DNA from: JAVVHH01 sp965276815
Lineage (GTDB): Bacteria; Pseudomonadota; Alphaproteobacteria; Acetobacterales; Acetobacteraceae
Direction of reading: 5' to 3'
Length of the DNA stretch: 64,000 nt
Assembly: GCA_965276815.1 (NCBI GenBank)
Contig: CBDIBE010000006.1
Location: forward strand, 124,001 to 188,000
Positions within the stretch are counted from its first letter, which is position 1, and every line of letters begins with the position of its first letter. Below the pieces are notes generated by a model. The model saw only the letters and a program-made list of their open reading frames with translations. It searched no databases and was not told the origin of the DNA. Below are positions 35,649-44,261 of the stretch, piece by piece. A program made the translations under genes and the position numbers.

Positions 35649-35724
35649 GGGGCTGTAGCTCAGTTGGGAGAGCGCCTCGTTCGCAATGAGGAGGTCAGGG
35701 GTTCGATTCCCCTCAGCTCCACCA
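35649..35724 (+). tRNA. tRNA-Ala (anticodon CGC)
   Basis: 76 bases including an encoded CCA tail. Acceptor GGGGCTG pairs with CAGCTCC, including the G3:U70 wobble that identifies tRNA-Ala. D stem GCTC/GAGC, anticodon stem CCTCG/TGAGG around loop TTCGCAA giving anticodon CGC, T stem AGGGG/CCCCT with loop TTCGATT. It reads GCG alanine codons, which are frequent in this GC-rich sequence. Confidence 0.97.
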
Positions 35725-35791
35725 CCGCCGTGCTGTTCAGAAGTTCGTTTCGGAAGCGCCGCAAGAGTTCATCGCCGAATCCTACGGAATC

Positions 35792-35808
35792 GGTTGCTCC
35801 TAGCAACC
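35792..35808. repeat. Perfect inverted repeat upstream of the debranching enzyme gene
   Basis: GGTTGCT, a three-base CCT loop, then AGCAACC. It sits 67 bases after the tRNA and 88 bases before the debranching-enzyme ATG. There is no T run, so it is a poor intrinsic terminator; an operator or a tRNA 3-prime processing hairpin are possible readings. Confidence 0.35.
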
Positions 35809-35895
35809 AATCGTTTACGCTTCCGTGTCAATTCTGTGGCCTTGGCCTATCGCGGCAATGTGCCAGGGCCTGCCCGAGGTTGAGGTCTACCCTGC

Positions 35896-38082
35896 ATGAA
35901 CATGCTCGTTAACCAGATCGCCGACACCCTCGCCGAAACTCCCGAGCCGTTCTCGGTCTCCGCGCCCGTTTCGCTGCAGGAGCGCCGATTCCGGACCATC
36001 AAAAGCGGCGACACCTTCGGCGTGTTCGACCACGGCGGCGACATCTTGTCCGAAGTCGGCGGCATCGACGGGCTGTATCATCGCGATACGCGGCATCTGT
36101 CGCGATTCGACCTCGCCCTTGGCGGCGCCCGGCCGCTGCTGCTCAGCTCGGCGCTCGGCACGGACAACGTGATGCTGACCTCCGACCTCTCCAACGCGGC
36201 GGCCTGCGACCTGGCTTCCGGCACAGTGGATCAGGGCGTCGTGCACGTGCAGCGCTCGATCTTCCTCGGCGAAAGCAGCTGTCATGTCCGGCTCGCCGTG
36301 CGCAATTTCGGCTTCGTCCGCCACCGGATCCGACTGGAACTGCGCTACGAGGCCGATTTCGCCGATCTGTTCGAAGTCCGCGGCATGCAGCGCGAGCGGC
36401 GCGGTGAGACGCTGCCGGCGGCGCTGGCCGGTGACGGCGTCACCCTGTCCTACCGCGGGCTGGACCGGCTGGTCCGCACGACCTGCATCAGCTTCGAGCC
36501 GGCACCGCGCATGCTGACCGCCAACACCGCGCTGTTCGATCTCGAACTCGAGCCCGGCGCCCGGGCCACGGTCTTCGTCGAGGCGTCCTTCGCTCCCATG
36601 AAGGCAGAGCACCGTCCCCGCGCCGCCTTCCTGGCCGCCTACGTCAACAGCAAGCGCAGCCTTCGCGCCAGCGCGGCCCGGGCGGCCACTATCTGCTCCC
36701 GCGAGGCGGAGTTCGATGAAGCGGTGCGCCGGTCGGCCAACGATTTGCGCATGCTGGTCACCAACAAGCCGACCGGCCCCTACCCATACGCCGGAATTCC
36801 CTGGTTCAGCACGGCTTTCGGCCGGGACGCGTTGATCACCGCGCTGCTGGTCCTGGCGCTCGATCCGTCGCTGGCTCAGGGCGTGCTCCGCTACCTGGCG
36901 CAGGAGCAGGCGACCGAGTTCGACCCGGAAGCCGAGGCCGAACCCGGCAAAATCCTGCACGAGATGCGGGGCGGTGAGATGGCGAACCTCCGCGAGGTGC
37001 CGTTCCGCCGCTACTATGGCAGCGTCGACGCCACGCCGCTCTTCGTCATGCTCGCCGGAGCCTATCTGGAGCGGACCGGCGACCGGGCGACGCTTCAGGC
37101 GCTTTGGCCGCATATCGAATTGGCGCTCGGCTGGATGGATCGCCGCGCGGACGCCGACGGTTTCGTCCGTTACCAGCGCAGCACCGATGGCGGCCTCGCT
37201 AACCAGGGCTGGAAGGACAGCTACGATTCGATCTCGCATGCGGATGGCACGCTGGCGCGCGGCGCGATCGCGCTTTGCGAGGTGCAGGGCTACGTGTATG
37301 CAGCGCGCAGCGCCGGTTCGGCGATCGCCCAATCCCTCGGTTTTGGGGAACAAGCCGCTGTATTGGCGGCAAAAGCCGAACATCTGCGCCAGGCCTTCGA
37401 AGCAAAGTTTTGGTCGGAACGGCTCGGCACCTATGCCTTGGCGCTCGACGGCGAAGGCCGGCTCTGCGAGGTTCGCGCCTCAAATGCCGGTCATCTCCTC
37501 CTGACCGGGATCGCCGCGCCCGAGCGGGCACGGCAGATCGCGGCCGGCTTGATGGAGCCGCGCTTCTTCAGCGGCTGGGGTATTCGCACCCTCGCCGCTG
37601 ACGAGGCACGCTACAATCCAATGTCCTATCACAACGGCTCGGTGTGGCCGCACGACAACGCGGTAATCGCGCTGGGCATGGCCCGCGCCGGCCTGCGCTC
37701 CGAAACGCTGCGGCTGTTCGAAGGCATCCAAGCCGCCTCGCGCGCGAACGACCTGCGCCGTCTCCCCGAGCTGTTCTGCGGCTTCTATCGCCGGCCCGGC
37801 CAGGGGCCAACCTCCTACCCGGTCGCATGCACCCCCCAGGCCTGGGCTGCGGCCACAATTCCGGCCTTCGTCCAGGCCTGCCTGGGTCTCAGCTTCGACA
37901 CCGGGCGCGGCTGCGTGCGGTTTGACCGGCCGGAGCTGCCGGCCTTCGTGGACTGTCTGATCTTGCGCAACCTCGCCCTCGGCGATGCCAAGGTGAGCGT
38001 GCAGGTCTGCCGCATGGCCGGCGAGGTCTCCGTCACGGTCATCGAGCGCGAAGGTGACATCCGGGTCGTCACAACAACTTAA
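35896..38082 (+). CDS. Amylo-alpha-1,6-glucosidase (glycogen debranching enzyme-like)
   Basis: 728 residues. The N-terminal beta-sandwich domain (GIDGLYHRDTRHLSRFDLAL near residue 55) is typical of bacterial debranching-like enzymes. A C-terminal (alpha/alpha)6 barrel follows, with YAGIPWFSTAFGRDALITAL, QGWKDSYDSISHADG and MSYHNGSVWPHDNAVIALG carrying the likely acidic catalytic residues. Family members hydrolyse alpha-1,6 branches in glycogen or act on related glucosides. No glycogen genes are adjacent. No signal peptide is visible, so it is likely cytoplasmic. Confidence 0.87.
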   Translation: MNMLVNQIADTLAETPEPFSVSAPVSLQERRFRTIKSGDTFGVFDHGGDILSEVGGIDGLYHRDTRHLSRFDLALGGARPLLLSSALGTDNVMLTSDLSNAAACDLASGTVDQGVVHVQRSIFLGESSCHVRLAVRNFGFVRHRIRLELRYEADFADLFEVRGMQRERRGETLPAALAGDGVTLSYRGLDRLVRTTCISFEPAPRMLTANTALFDLELEPGARATVFVEASFAPMKAEHRPRAAFLAAYVNSKRSLRASAARAATICSREAEFDEAVRRSANDLRMLVTNKPTGPYPYAGIPWFSTAFGRDALITALLVLALDPSLAQGVLRYLAQEQATEFDPEAEAEPGKILHEMRGGEMANLREVPFRRYYGSVDATPLFVMLAGAYLERTGDRATLQALWPHIELALGWMDRRADADGFVRYQRSTDGGLANQGWKDSYDSISHADGTLARGAIALCEVQGYVYAARSAGSAIAQSLGFGEQAAVLAAKAEHLRQAFEAKFWSERLGTYALALDGEGRLCEVRASNAGHLLLTGIAAPERARQIAAGLMEPRFFSGWGIRTLAADEARYNPMSYHNGSVWPHDNAVIALGMARAGLRSETLRLFEGIQAASRANDLRRLPELFCGFYRRPGQGPTSYPVACTPQAWAAATIPAFVQACLGLSFDTGRGCVRFDRPELPAFVDCLILRNLALGDAKVSVQVCRMAGEVSVTVIEREGDIRVVTTT

Positions 38083-38137
38083 CTGCGTTGACCTAAAATT
38101 AGCGGTGTGAGACGATTCTGTCGTCGATAGGAGTACT

Positions 38138-38161
38138 ATGACGACACCGGCAATGTCATGA
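38138..38161 (+). promoter_or_regulatory. Seven-codon upstream ORF coupled to heme oxygenase
   Basis: ATG at 38138 follows AGGAG with four bases between, the best Shine-Dalgarno in the area. It encodes MTTPAMS and stops with TGA at 38159-38161, overlapping the heme oxygenase ATG at 38158 (ATGA). Heme oxygenase itself has no separate Shine-Dalgarno, so ribosomes probably reach it through this small ORF. Confidence 0.4.
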
Positions 38162-38775
38162 TCGAGCAATTGATCATCGACCCACCTACGAGCCCGGAGA
38201 TATCGCTCTCATCCGGGTTGCGCGAGCAGACCGCCGCTTTGCACCGCGCCACCGAAGCTCGCCTCGGCCTGCCTGGCGCCATCCGCACGCGCGATGACTA
38301 CACAGCATGGCTCGCGCGCTTTTACGGGTTATACTGCCCGCTCGAAGCGAAGCTGACGGCGCTGACCTCTGAAACCGCCCTCGGCCCGATGCTGCAGCAA
38401 CGAAAACAGACGCCGCAGTTGCGCGAGGATTTGGGGGCACTCGGCATCAATCCAGACGATCTTCCGCTGGCTCCCGCCTCCATCCTCCCGCTATTGCCTG
38501 ACTTCGCAGCCGCGCTCGGCGCACACTACGTCTTGGAGGGCTCCACCCTCGGCGGCGTGTTAATCCTCCGCGCGGTGGAGACGCGGCTCGGCGACGCGGT
38601 CGCTGGCGCGGCCCGGTTTTTCGGCGGCCGCAGCAACTCGGTCGGCCCGATGTGGCACAGCTTCAGCGGCCAACTCGACGCCTACGGCCAGGCATGGCCC
38701 TCGCGCCGCGCCGATGTGGTCACGGGCGCGCGGCAGACGTTCGAGGCCATGCTCCTCTGGTGTGCCCCGCCATAG
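38158..38775 (+). CDS. Biliverdin-producing heme oxygenase (bacterial BphO type)
   Basis: 205 residues. Opens heme to biliverdin, releasing iron and CO. LREQTAALHRATEARLG contains His29, the proximal heme ligand position of this family. A distal-helix region appears as AHYVLEGSTLGGVLILRAVE with the usual Gly-rich stretch. Such genes are normally next to a bacteriophytochrome, for which biliverdin is the chromophore, but no phytochrome is present here. The stop overlaps the phosphatase start by 16 bases. Confidence 0.85.
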   Translation: MIEQLIIDPPTSPEISLSSGLREQTAALHRATEARLGLPGAIRTRDDYTAWLARFYGLYCPLEAKLTALTSETALGPMLQQRKQTPQLREDLGALGINPDDLPLAPASILPLLPDFAAALGAHYVLEGSTLGGVLILRAVETRLGDAVAGAARFFGGRSNSVGPMWHSFSGQLDAYGQAWPSRRADVVTGARQTFEAMLLWCAPP

Positions 38776-39494
38776 CCCTGCCAGTCCAAGCCAGTGATTC
38801 CGGCGCGCGCATCTATGCCGTGGGGGACATCCATGGGCATGTGGACAAGCTCAGGGCCATGCATGCAGCAATCGAACAGGATTTGCGCGATGACCCGACG
38901 CCTGCTCCGCTCCTCGTCCATCTCGGCGACTTTATCGATCGCGGCCCAGACTCCGCCGGCTGCCTCTCCGTTCTCGCCTCCGGCCAGCCAGTCTCTGGTG
39001 TCGCCACAATAAACCTGATGGGCAACCATGAAGCGATGCTGCTCGACGCGCTCGACAATCCAAACGGCCAAGGCCTGCAGCTCTGGTTGAGCAATGGCGC
39101 GGCGCCGACTTTGGCCAGCTGGGGCATTGACTGGACGGCGCGGGCAGACGAGTGGATCCGCCTGATCCCGCCGGCACACCTCGCCTTCCTGCGCGGTCTC
39201 GCCATCAACCACGTGGCCCATGGCTACGTCTTCGTGCACGCTGGCGTGCGGCCCGGCGTGACGCTCGCCGAGCAGCGCGAGACGGACATGCTGTGGATTC
39301 GTGAAACATTCCTATCCTGGGACGGTATCATGCTGCCCGAGACGCCGGAGACGGTCATCGTCCACGGCCATACGCCAAGCCCGACGCCCGTCGTTCGCCA
39401 CAACCGGATCGGCCTGGATACCGGCGCCGGCGTCGGCGGTCCGCTGACCTGCGCGGTGCTCAGTGCGGCAACACCGCGTTTCATTCAGATTTAA
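38760..39494 (+). CDS. PPP-family metallophosphatase (serine/threonine phosphatase-like)
   Basis: 244 residues from the GTG at 38760. The full metallophosphatase motif set is present: YAVGDIHGHVDKL, HLGDFIDRGPDS, LMGNHEAMLLD, YVFVHAGVRPG and VIVHGHTPSP. These residues bind two metals and the phosphate. Relatives include PrpA-like protein phosphatases and ApaH; the short length fits a cytoplasmic protein phosphatase. The start is uncertain: there is no ATG before the first motif unless the frame runs deep into heme oxygenase, and the GTG overlaps it by 16 bases. Confidence 0.82.
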   Translation: MCPAIALPVQASDSGARIYAVGDIHGHVDKLRAMHAAIEQDLRDDPTPAPLLVHLGDFIDRGPDSAGCLSVLASGQPVSGVATINLMGNHEAMLLDALDNPNGQGLQLWLSNGAAPTLASWGIDWTARADEWIRLIPPAHLAFLRGLAINHVAHGYVFVHAGVRPGVTLAEQRETDMLWIRETFLSWDGIMLPETPETVIVHGHTPSPTPVVRHNRIGLDTGAGVGGPLTCAVLSAATPRFIQI

Positions 39495-39573
39495 GCCGAA
39501 GATTACGGCGTTAACGGACAACGCAGGTGCGAAAAGCTTGCCACTTTGTAACCAGGACGGTAGCTCACTTGGC

Positions 39574-41115
39574 ATGGATAGCATGATCCCCGGCGATCTC
39601 ACCCCCCTGTCCCAGCCCAACCGCTCCGCCGACCCGGCCCTCGAACTCGGCACCGACGAAGCCGTACTTTCGCGGGCGATCCGCCGCTTGTCGCGCACCA
39701 GCGTCATGGTCATCGGCGACGTCATGCTCGATCGGTATATCTACGGCAGCGTGGAGCGCATCAGCCCCGAGGCGCCGATCCCCATCATTCGCGTCGAGCG
39801 CGAGACGGCGGTACCCGGTGGCGCCGGCAACGTCGTTCGCAACCTGACGGCGCTGGGAGCCGCGGTCGCCTTCGTCTCGGTCGTCGGCGACGATCAGGCC
39901 GGGTCCGACGTGACCGGGCTGATCGGTGGCCAGCCCGGCGTCGAGCCCTGGTTGCTCGTCGAGGGCGCCCGCACCACCACGGTCAAGACACGCTATGTCA
40001 GCCTGGGCCAGCAATTGCTCCGCGCAGACCGCGAGCAGGTGCAGCCGCTCGGCAGCAAGCTCGCCGACCGCATGCTGCGCATCGCCAATGACACGCTGGC
40101 CGCCACCTCGGTCGCCGTCCTCTCCGACTACGCCAAGGGCGTGCTGTCCGGCAACATCCCCCAGCAATTGATCGCCGCGGCACGGGCCGCCGGCCGCCGG
40201 GTCGTCGTCGACCCCAAGGGCGCCGATTTCGCGCGCTACGCCGGGGCGGATGTCATCACCCCCAATCGGCGGGAACTGGCCGACGCGACCGGGATGCCCG
40301 TTGACAGCGAGGCCGGGATCGTCGCCGCCGCGCAGATGCTGCGGGATCAGCACGGGTTCGGCGCGGTGCTGGTCACCCGCGCCGAGGACGGCATGACGCT
40401 CCTCGACGAAGCCGGCGCACATCATTTCCCGGCCGAGGCCGCCGACGTGTTCGACGTGTCCGGCGCCGGCGACACGGTCGTGGCGACGCTCGCCGCCGGC
40501 CTCGCCGCCGGGCTCGAGCTGAAAGTGGCCGTGCGCCTGGCCAATCTCGCGGCAGGGATCGTCGTCGGCAAGGTCGGGACCGCGGTCGCGCGCGAAGAAG
40601 AGCTGCTCGGCGTCCTGTCGCCCCAGGCGAGCACCTTGCGCAAGATTGTCACCCGCGACGCGGCGGCCGAGCAGGTGGAGCGGTGGCGCCGCAAGGGCTG
40701 GCGCACCGGGTTCACCAACGGCTGCTTCGACCTGCTGCACCCGGGCCATGTTCACCTGCTCGAACAGGCCCGGTCACAGTGCGACCGCCTCGTCGTTGGC
40801 CTCAACTCGGACGCGAGCGTCCGCCGGCTGAAGGGCGCGACACGGCCGGTCCAGCCCGAAGCCGCCCGCGCCGCCGTACTGGCCAGCTTGGCCTCGGTGG
40901 ACCTCGTGGTGATCTACGAGGAGGACACGCCGGAGGAGACGCTGGAGTTGCTGCGCCCAGACCTGCTCGTGAAAGGCGCCGACTACCGGCTCGACCAGGT
41001 CGTCGGCGGCGATTTGGTCCAGAGTTGGGGCGGCAAAGTGTGGCTGGCAGAGTTGCTGCCCGGTTACTCGACCACGGCCACGGTCCAGAAGATCGCAGCG
41101 AACAGCGGGCCTTAA
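39574..41115 (+). CDS. hldE: Bifunctional heptose 7-phosphate kinase / heptose 1-phosphate adenylyltransferase
   Basis: 513 residues. Two steps of ADP-heptose synthesis for lipopolysaccharide core. Kinase domain (about 30-345) with VMVIGDVMLDRYIYG, VPGGAGNVVRNL and FDVSGAGDTVVATLAAGLA (catalytic Asp). Nucleotidyltransferase domain (about 370-513) with FTNGCFDLLHPGHVHLL and LVKGADYRLDQVVGG. The ATG at 39574 is preferred; the open frame extends upstream into the phosphatase gene. The stop codon shares the TTAA palindrome with the converging GT2 gene. Confidence 0.95.
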   Translation: MDSMIPGDLTPLSQPNRSADPALELGTDEAVLSRAIRRLSRTSVMVIGDVMLDRYIYGSVERISPEAPIPIIRVERETAVPGGAGNVVRNLTALGAAVAFVSVVGDDQAGSDVTGLIGGQPGVEPWLLVEGARTTTVKTRYVSLGQQLLRADREQVQPLGSKLADRMLRIANDTLAATSVAVLSDYAKGVLSGNIPQQLIAAARAAGRRVVVDPKGADFARYAGADVITPNRRELADATGMPVDSEAGIVAAAQMLRDQHGFGAVLVTRAEDGMTLLDEAGAHHFPAEAADVFDVSGAGDTVVATLAAGLAAGLELKVAVRLANLAAGIVVGKVGTAVAREEELLGVLSPQASTLRKIVTRDAAAEQVERWRRKGWRTGFTNGCFDLLHPGHVHLLEQARSQCDRLVVGLNSDASVRRLKGATRPVQPEAARAAVLASLASVDLVVIYEEDTPEETLELLRPDLLVKGADYRLDQVVGGDLVQSWGGKVWLAELLPGYSTTATVQKIAANSGP

Positions 41116-43106
41116 CGTTGGGGCATCAGGGCTAGGTGCCGCGGCGGGAAGACGGGCTGCCACTCCCGTTCGCGAACCAGGTCTTGATTAGGGTTGTAGA
41201 ACGGGTCATCGGCGATGACCTGCTCCCAGCGCCGACGCATGCGCGCGACCTCTTCGGCCTCGAACGTTGCGCGCTCACCCGCATAATGTTCGCCATATGT
41301 CTGCGACTCATGGTGAACAAGCTCGGCCGAAGCTGCAAAAACAACGCGGTAGCCCAGCTCGCGCACGCGCAAGCATAGGTCCACGTCGTTGAACGCGCTC
41401 GGATAGCCCTCGTCCAGCCCCTTCACCGCCTCATAGACCGGGCGGCGAATCAGCATGCAAGCGCCGGTCACCGCCGAAAACTCCTGCGCCACGATCGCCC
41501 GGCACGCGTAACCCGGTGCGGTCCGCACGAGATGGCGGTTCGCATGATCGCAGAGCCCGGCGAGCCCAATGATCACCCCGCCATGCTGCACCGTCCGATC
41601 GGGATACAGCAGCTTGGCGCCGACGATCGCGACCGCCGGATCCGCCAGATGCGCCAGCATCTCCTCCAGCCAGCCCGGCGCGATCACCGAAACATCGTCA
41701 TTGAGCAGCAGAATGACTCGGGCCGAGGTCATCGCCGCCAGCTCGTTGCAAACGCGGGAAAAGTTGAATTCTGGATGTCGGAGGTGGACCACTCGCGTGC
41801 GCGGATCGGCCTTGATCACCGCAGCTTCCCGGCGTTGGGTGTCATCCAGCTCGCCGACCTGCGTGACGCCCACCACCATCTCGAAATCCCGATGTCCCGT
41901 TCCTTCGAGGATCGACCGGATGCAGTCATGTGCGAGGGAGCTGCGCAGGGTTGAGGGTATGATGATCGCCACCCGCTCCCGCGGCACCGATTCCGCCCGG
42001 AGCACGAGCGGAAAGGACGGTCTGGCCCGCAGCGGCGCCGCGCTGCGGATCAGATGATCATTGACCACGGCTGCGATCGCCGTGTCGGGCGCGGCCTCGG
42101 CGTCCGGACGCCGGTGCGTCAGGATGAACGGGATCCGCTGCCCCCCATCTTCGCCCGCTTCATGCCGCCGCAGCCAGACCGCCAGGCGCAGGCACTCGGC
42201 CCAGCCAGGATCGCGGTCATCCGGATGCGCCAGCAGCGCGTCCCGGCGGACAAACCAGACGCCGCGCGAAAGCGTGCCGGAGAGCATCAGCGCGTGGTTC
42301 GGCTGCGGTCGGAACAAAGGATCCGAACGGTCGCCATCCGCGCCGAGCCGGTCTTCGTCGGCAATAGCCGTCGCCGGCAAGCCGAGCAGCCGCAGCTTCG
42401 CGCCCGCAAACCAGGACGCATGCAGCGGCAGGACCTCGCCCGCCTGGATCAGCGCGACATAGTCCGCCGCCAACCCGGAAGCCGCCTCGCGCCACCGCGC
42501 CGAGTCCGGCCCGGCGAGCACAGCGTGCGGCATCGCAACACCCTGCGCGGCAATCGAAGCCATCGTCGCCTCGAGTGCCGCCGGCGCCTCGGGGTCGCGC
42601 TGGAACACCAACGCGCCGACCGTCGCCTGCTCAGGAGCCGTCGGCGGCGGCGCTGCCGGCCAAGCATCGAAATGCTTCACCCAGAGCACGTACCCGGCCG
42701 GCGCGTGCAGGGTCCAGGCGAGCCACGTGAATTGCTCGCGCAACCGCCCGGTCAGTGCCGCGCCCAGCAATGTCGGAACCGCCCGGTTCTGCCCGGCCAG
42801 GATCAGCCCGAACGACGCCACGCGGCTGATCGGCCGGAAGTTCAGCTTCGGGCCCGCATCGACTCGGTACGAGGCAAACTCTGGCGGCACGTGGACGACC
42901 GTGCGCCATTCGCTGCCGTGTTCGACCAGGAAGCGGTAGAGCCCGACCAGATTGCCGCAGCCATCTTCAAAGGCGAAAAACGGCGGCCGTGCCTCGGTTC
43001 GCGCCGCACGCGGCACCGACACGCGGCACCATCTGCCCCTCGCGGATTCCGGCACTGGAAAGGTTTGGCCAAGGCGGGGAAAGCTGGCCGGCGGCGACGG
43101 CGCCAC
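41112..43106 (-). CDS. Glycosyltransferase family 2 protein
   Basis: 664 residues. The C-terminal 290 residues are a GT-A domain: VAIIIPSTLRSSLAHDCIRS, FSRVCNELAAMTSARVILLL, then NDDVSVIAPGWLEEML with the DxD-like metal site, IVGAKLLYPDRTVQHGGVII and FNDVDLCLRVRELGYRVVF. This resembles rhamnosyltransferase-type enzymes of surface polysaccharide synthesis. The N-terminal 350 residues match no family I recognise. Its stop overlaps the hldE stop on the other strand, and it begins three bases after mmcB. Confidence 0.83.
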   Translation of the reverse strand: MAPSPPASFPRLGQTFPVPESARGRWCRVSVPRAARTEARPPFFAFEDGCGNLVGLYRFLVEHGSEWRTVVHVPPEFASYRVDAGPKLNFRPISRVASFGLILAGQNRAVPTLLGAALTGRLREQFTWLAWTLHAPAGYVLWVKHFDAWPAAPPPTAPEQATVGALVFQRDPEAPAALEATMASIAAQGVAMPHAVLAGPDSARWREAASGLAADYVALIQAGEVLPLHASWFAGAKLRLLGLPATAIADEDRLGADGDRSDPLFRPQPNHALMLSGTLSRGVWFVRRDALLAHPDDRDPGWAECLRLAVWLRRHEAGEDGGQRIPFILTHRRPDAEAAPDTAIAAVVNDHLIRSAAPLRARPSFPLVLRAESVPRERVAIIIPSTLRSSLAHDCIRSILEGTGHRDFEMVVGVTQVGELDDTQRREAAVIKADPRTRVVHLRHPEFNFSRVCNELAAMTSARVILLLNDDVSVIAPGWLEEMLAHLADPAVAIVGAKLLYPDRTVQHGGVIIGLAGLCDHANRHLVRTAPGYACRAIVAQEFSAVTGACMLIRRPVYEAVKGLDEGYPSAFNDVDLCLRVRELGYRVVFAASAELVHHESQTYGEHYAGERATFEAEEVARMRRRWEQVIADDPFYNPNQDLVREREWQPVFPPRHLALMPQR

Positions 43107-43109
43107 CTG

Positions 43110-43580
43110 CTACTCCGCCATCAAGGCGGCCCGCAGGCTGGCAGTCCCGTCCGGGTCCTGTATCGTCGCCAGGCGCTGGGCGGCGACCGTGGCGAACCGG
43201 TGCAGCAGCGCGCGGCGCCGCGCTGGCGCCAGCCTGTGGCTCGGCGCCTCACGAACCAGCTCCGCCTCGCGGCCACAGGCAACGATGAGGCCGGTATCCT
43301 CCGGGATCAGCATCAGCGGAAAGTCGGCGTCCACCGCGAAATATAGCGCGTCGGCATAATCCCGGTAATCCGGCCACTTCGAGTCGGTCTGGAAGTCCCG
43401 CAACCCCGACTTGACCTCGATGCAGGCAAAGCCGCCATCTGCGCGCAGCGCCAGGATGTCCGCCCGCCGCGCATTCGGCAGCAGAACTTCATGCACTGGT
43501 GACCAGCCGAGCCGAAGGCACAGCAAGGCGGCCGCCCGCCGGATGGCGAGCGAGCGTTCCGGCAAGGTAGGCTCGATCAT
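43110..43580 (-). CDS. MmcB family DNA repair protein
   Basis: 156 residues. MmcB was defined in Caulobacter as an SOS-induced protein needed for resistance to DNA damage; it has a PD-(D/E)XK nuclease-like fold. Here LPNARRADILALRADGGFA then CIEVKSGLRDFQTDSKWPDY shows the Asp and E-V-K catalytic core. It is divergent from the Rrf2 gene (82 bases) and forms a pair with the GT2 gene downstream. No clear LexA box was found in the gap. Confidence 0.87.
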   Translation of the reverse strand: MIEPTLPERSLAIRRAAALLCLRLGWSPVHEVLLPNARRADILALRADGGFACIEVKSGLRDFQTDSKWPDYRDYADALYFAVDADFPLMLIPEDTGLIVACGREAELVREAPSHRLAPARRRALLHRFATVAAQRLATIQDPDGTASLRAALMAE

Positions 43581-43662
43581 TCACGGTTTGTACCCGGTCC
43601 CCGCGCTGGTGTCACGTTCAGGTAAGTGGGCAACTCCTACGCCGTACTGTCATTTGTTTAAT

Positions 43663-44091
43663 ATGGTTGCCACGCGGTTCGCCGTAGCTATCCACATTCT
43701 GCTGCTTCTGGCCTGCAACCGCGCCGCGGGAAAGGCCACAAGCCAATTTCTTGCCCGGAGCGTCAACACGAATCCGGTCGTGGTGCGGCGCATCACCGGC
43801 CAGTTGGCGCGAGCCGGGCTGATCCGCGTGCGGCGGGGACCCGGCGGGGCGGAACTGGCGCGCACCCCCGAAGAGATCTCGCTCGGCGACGTATGGCGCG
43901 CCGTGAACCCCGGCACCGCCCGCCCCCTGCTGCCTGTGCACACCGCGCCGGACCAGCAATGCCCGGTTGGCCGCGAGGTGCATGCCGTGCTGCGCGGCGC
44001 CTTCGTCGCTGCCGAGGAGGCGATGCACCAGGCGCTGTGCCGCACCACCCTGGCCAGCCTCGTGCGAAATATGGAGCACGAGACCGCCTAA
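43663..44091 (+). CDS. Rrf2 family transcriptional regulator
   Basis: 142 residues. The N-terminal winged helix runs from RFAVAIHILLLLACNRAAG, through KATSQFLARSVNTNPVVVRR to LIRVRRGPGGAELARTPEEI. The iron-sulfur Cys triad of IscR or NsrR (three Cys in the 90-110 region) is absent; only one Cys sits in DQQCPVGREV, so it resembles YwnA-like members with unknown signals. The ATG at 43663 is chosen because it matches the family N terminus. Targets are unknown; the neighbours are the divergent mmcB and the converging MHS transporter. Confidence 0.85.
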   Translation: MVATRFAVAIHILLLLACNRAAGKATSQFLARSVNTNPVVVRRITGQLARAGLIRVRRGPGGAELARTPEEISLGDVWRAVNPGTARPLLPVHTAPDQQCPVGREVHAVLRGAFVAAEEAMHQALCRTTLASLVRNMEHETA

Positions 44092-44261
44092 TCACAGCGC
44101 CAGGCGCGGCACGTCCGTCCACCGCCGGCCGCTCCGCATCGCGCCCCACTAGCAGCAGCTCCGGCACCAGCGGATCGCCGTTGCGCAGCGCGAGCCCGCC
44201 GTCGGCGGCGATCGCGAGCAGATGCGCCATATGCTGGGTCGTGCCCAGTCGCGCCATTGCG

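Noticed and set aside
35649..35724. tRNA as an attachment site for an island
   Set aside because: No integrase and no duplicated tRNA 3-prime end were seen nearby; the flanks look like normal chromosome.
35887..37383. 498-codon minus-strand open frame opposite the debranching enzyme
   Set aside because: Antisense to a gene with clear catalytic motifs and no motif of its own.
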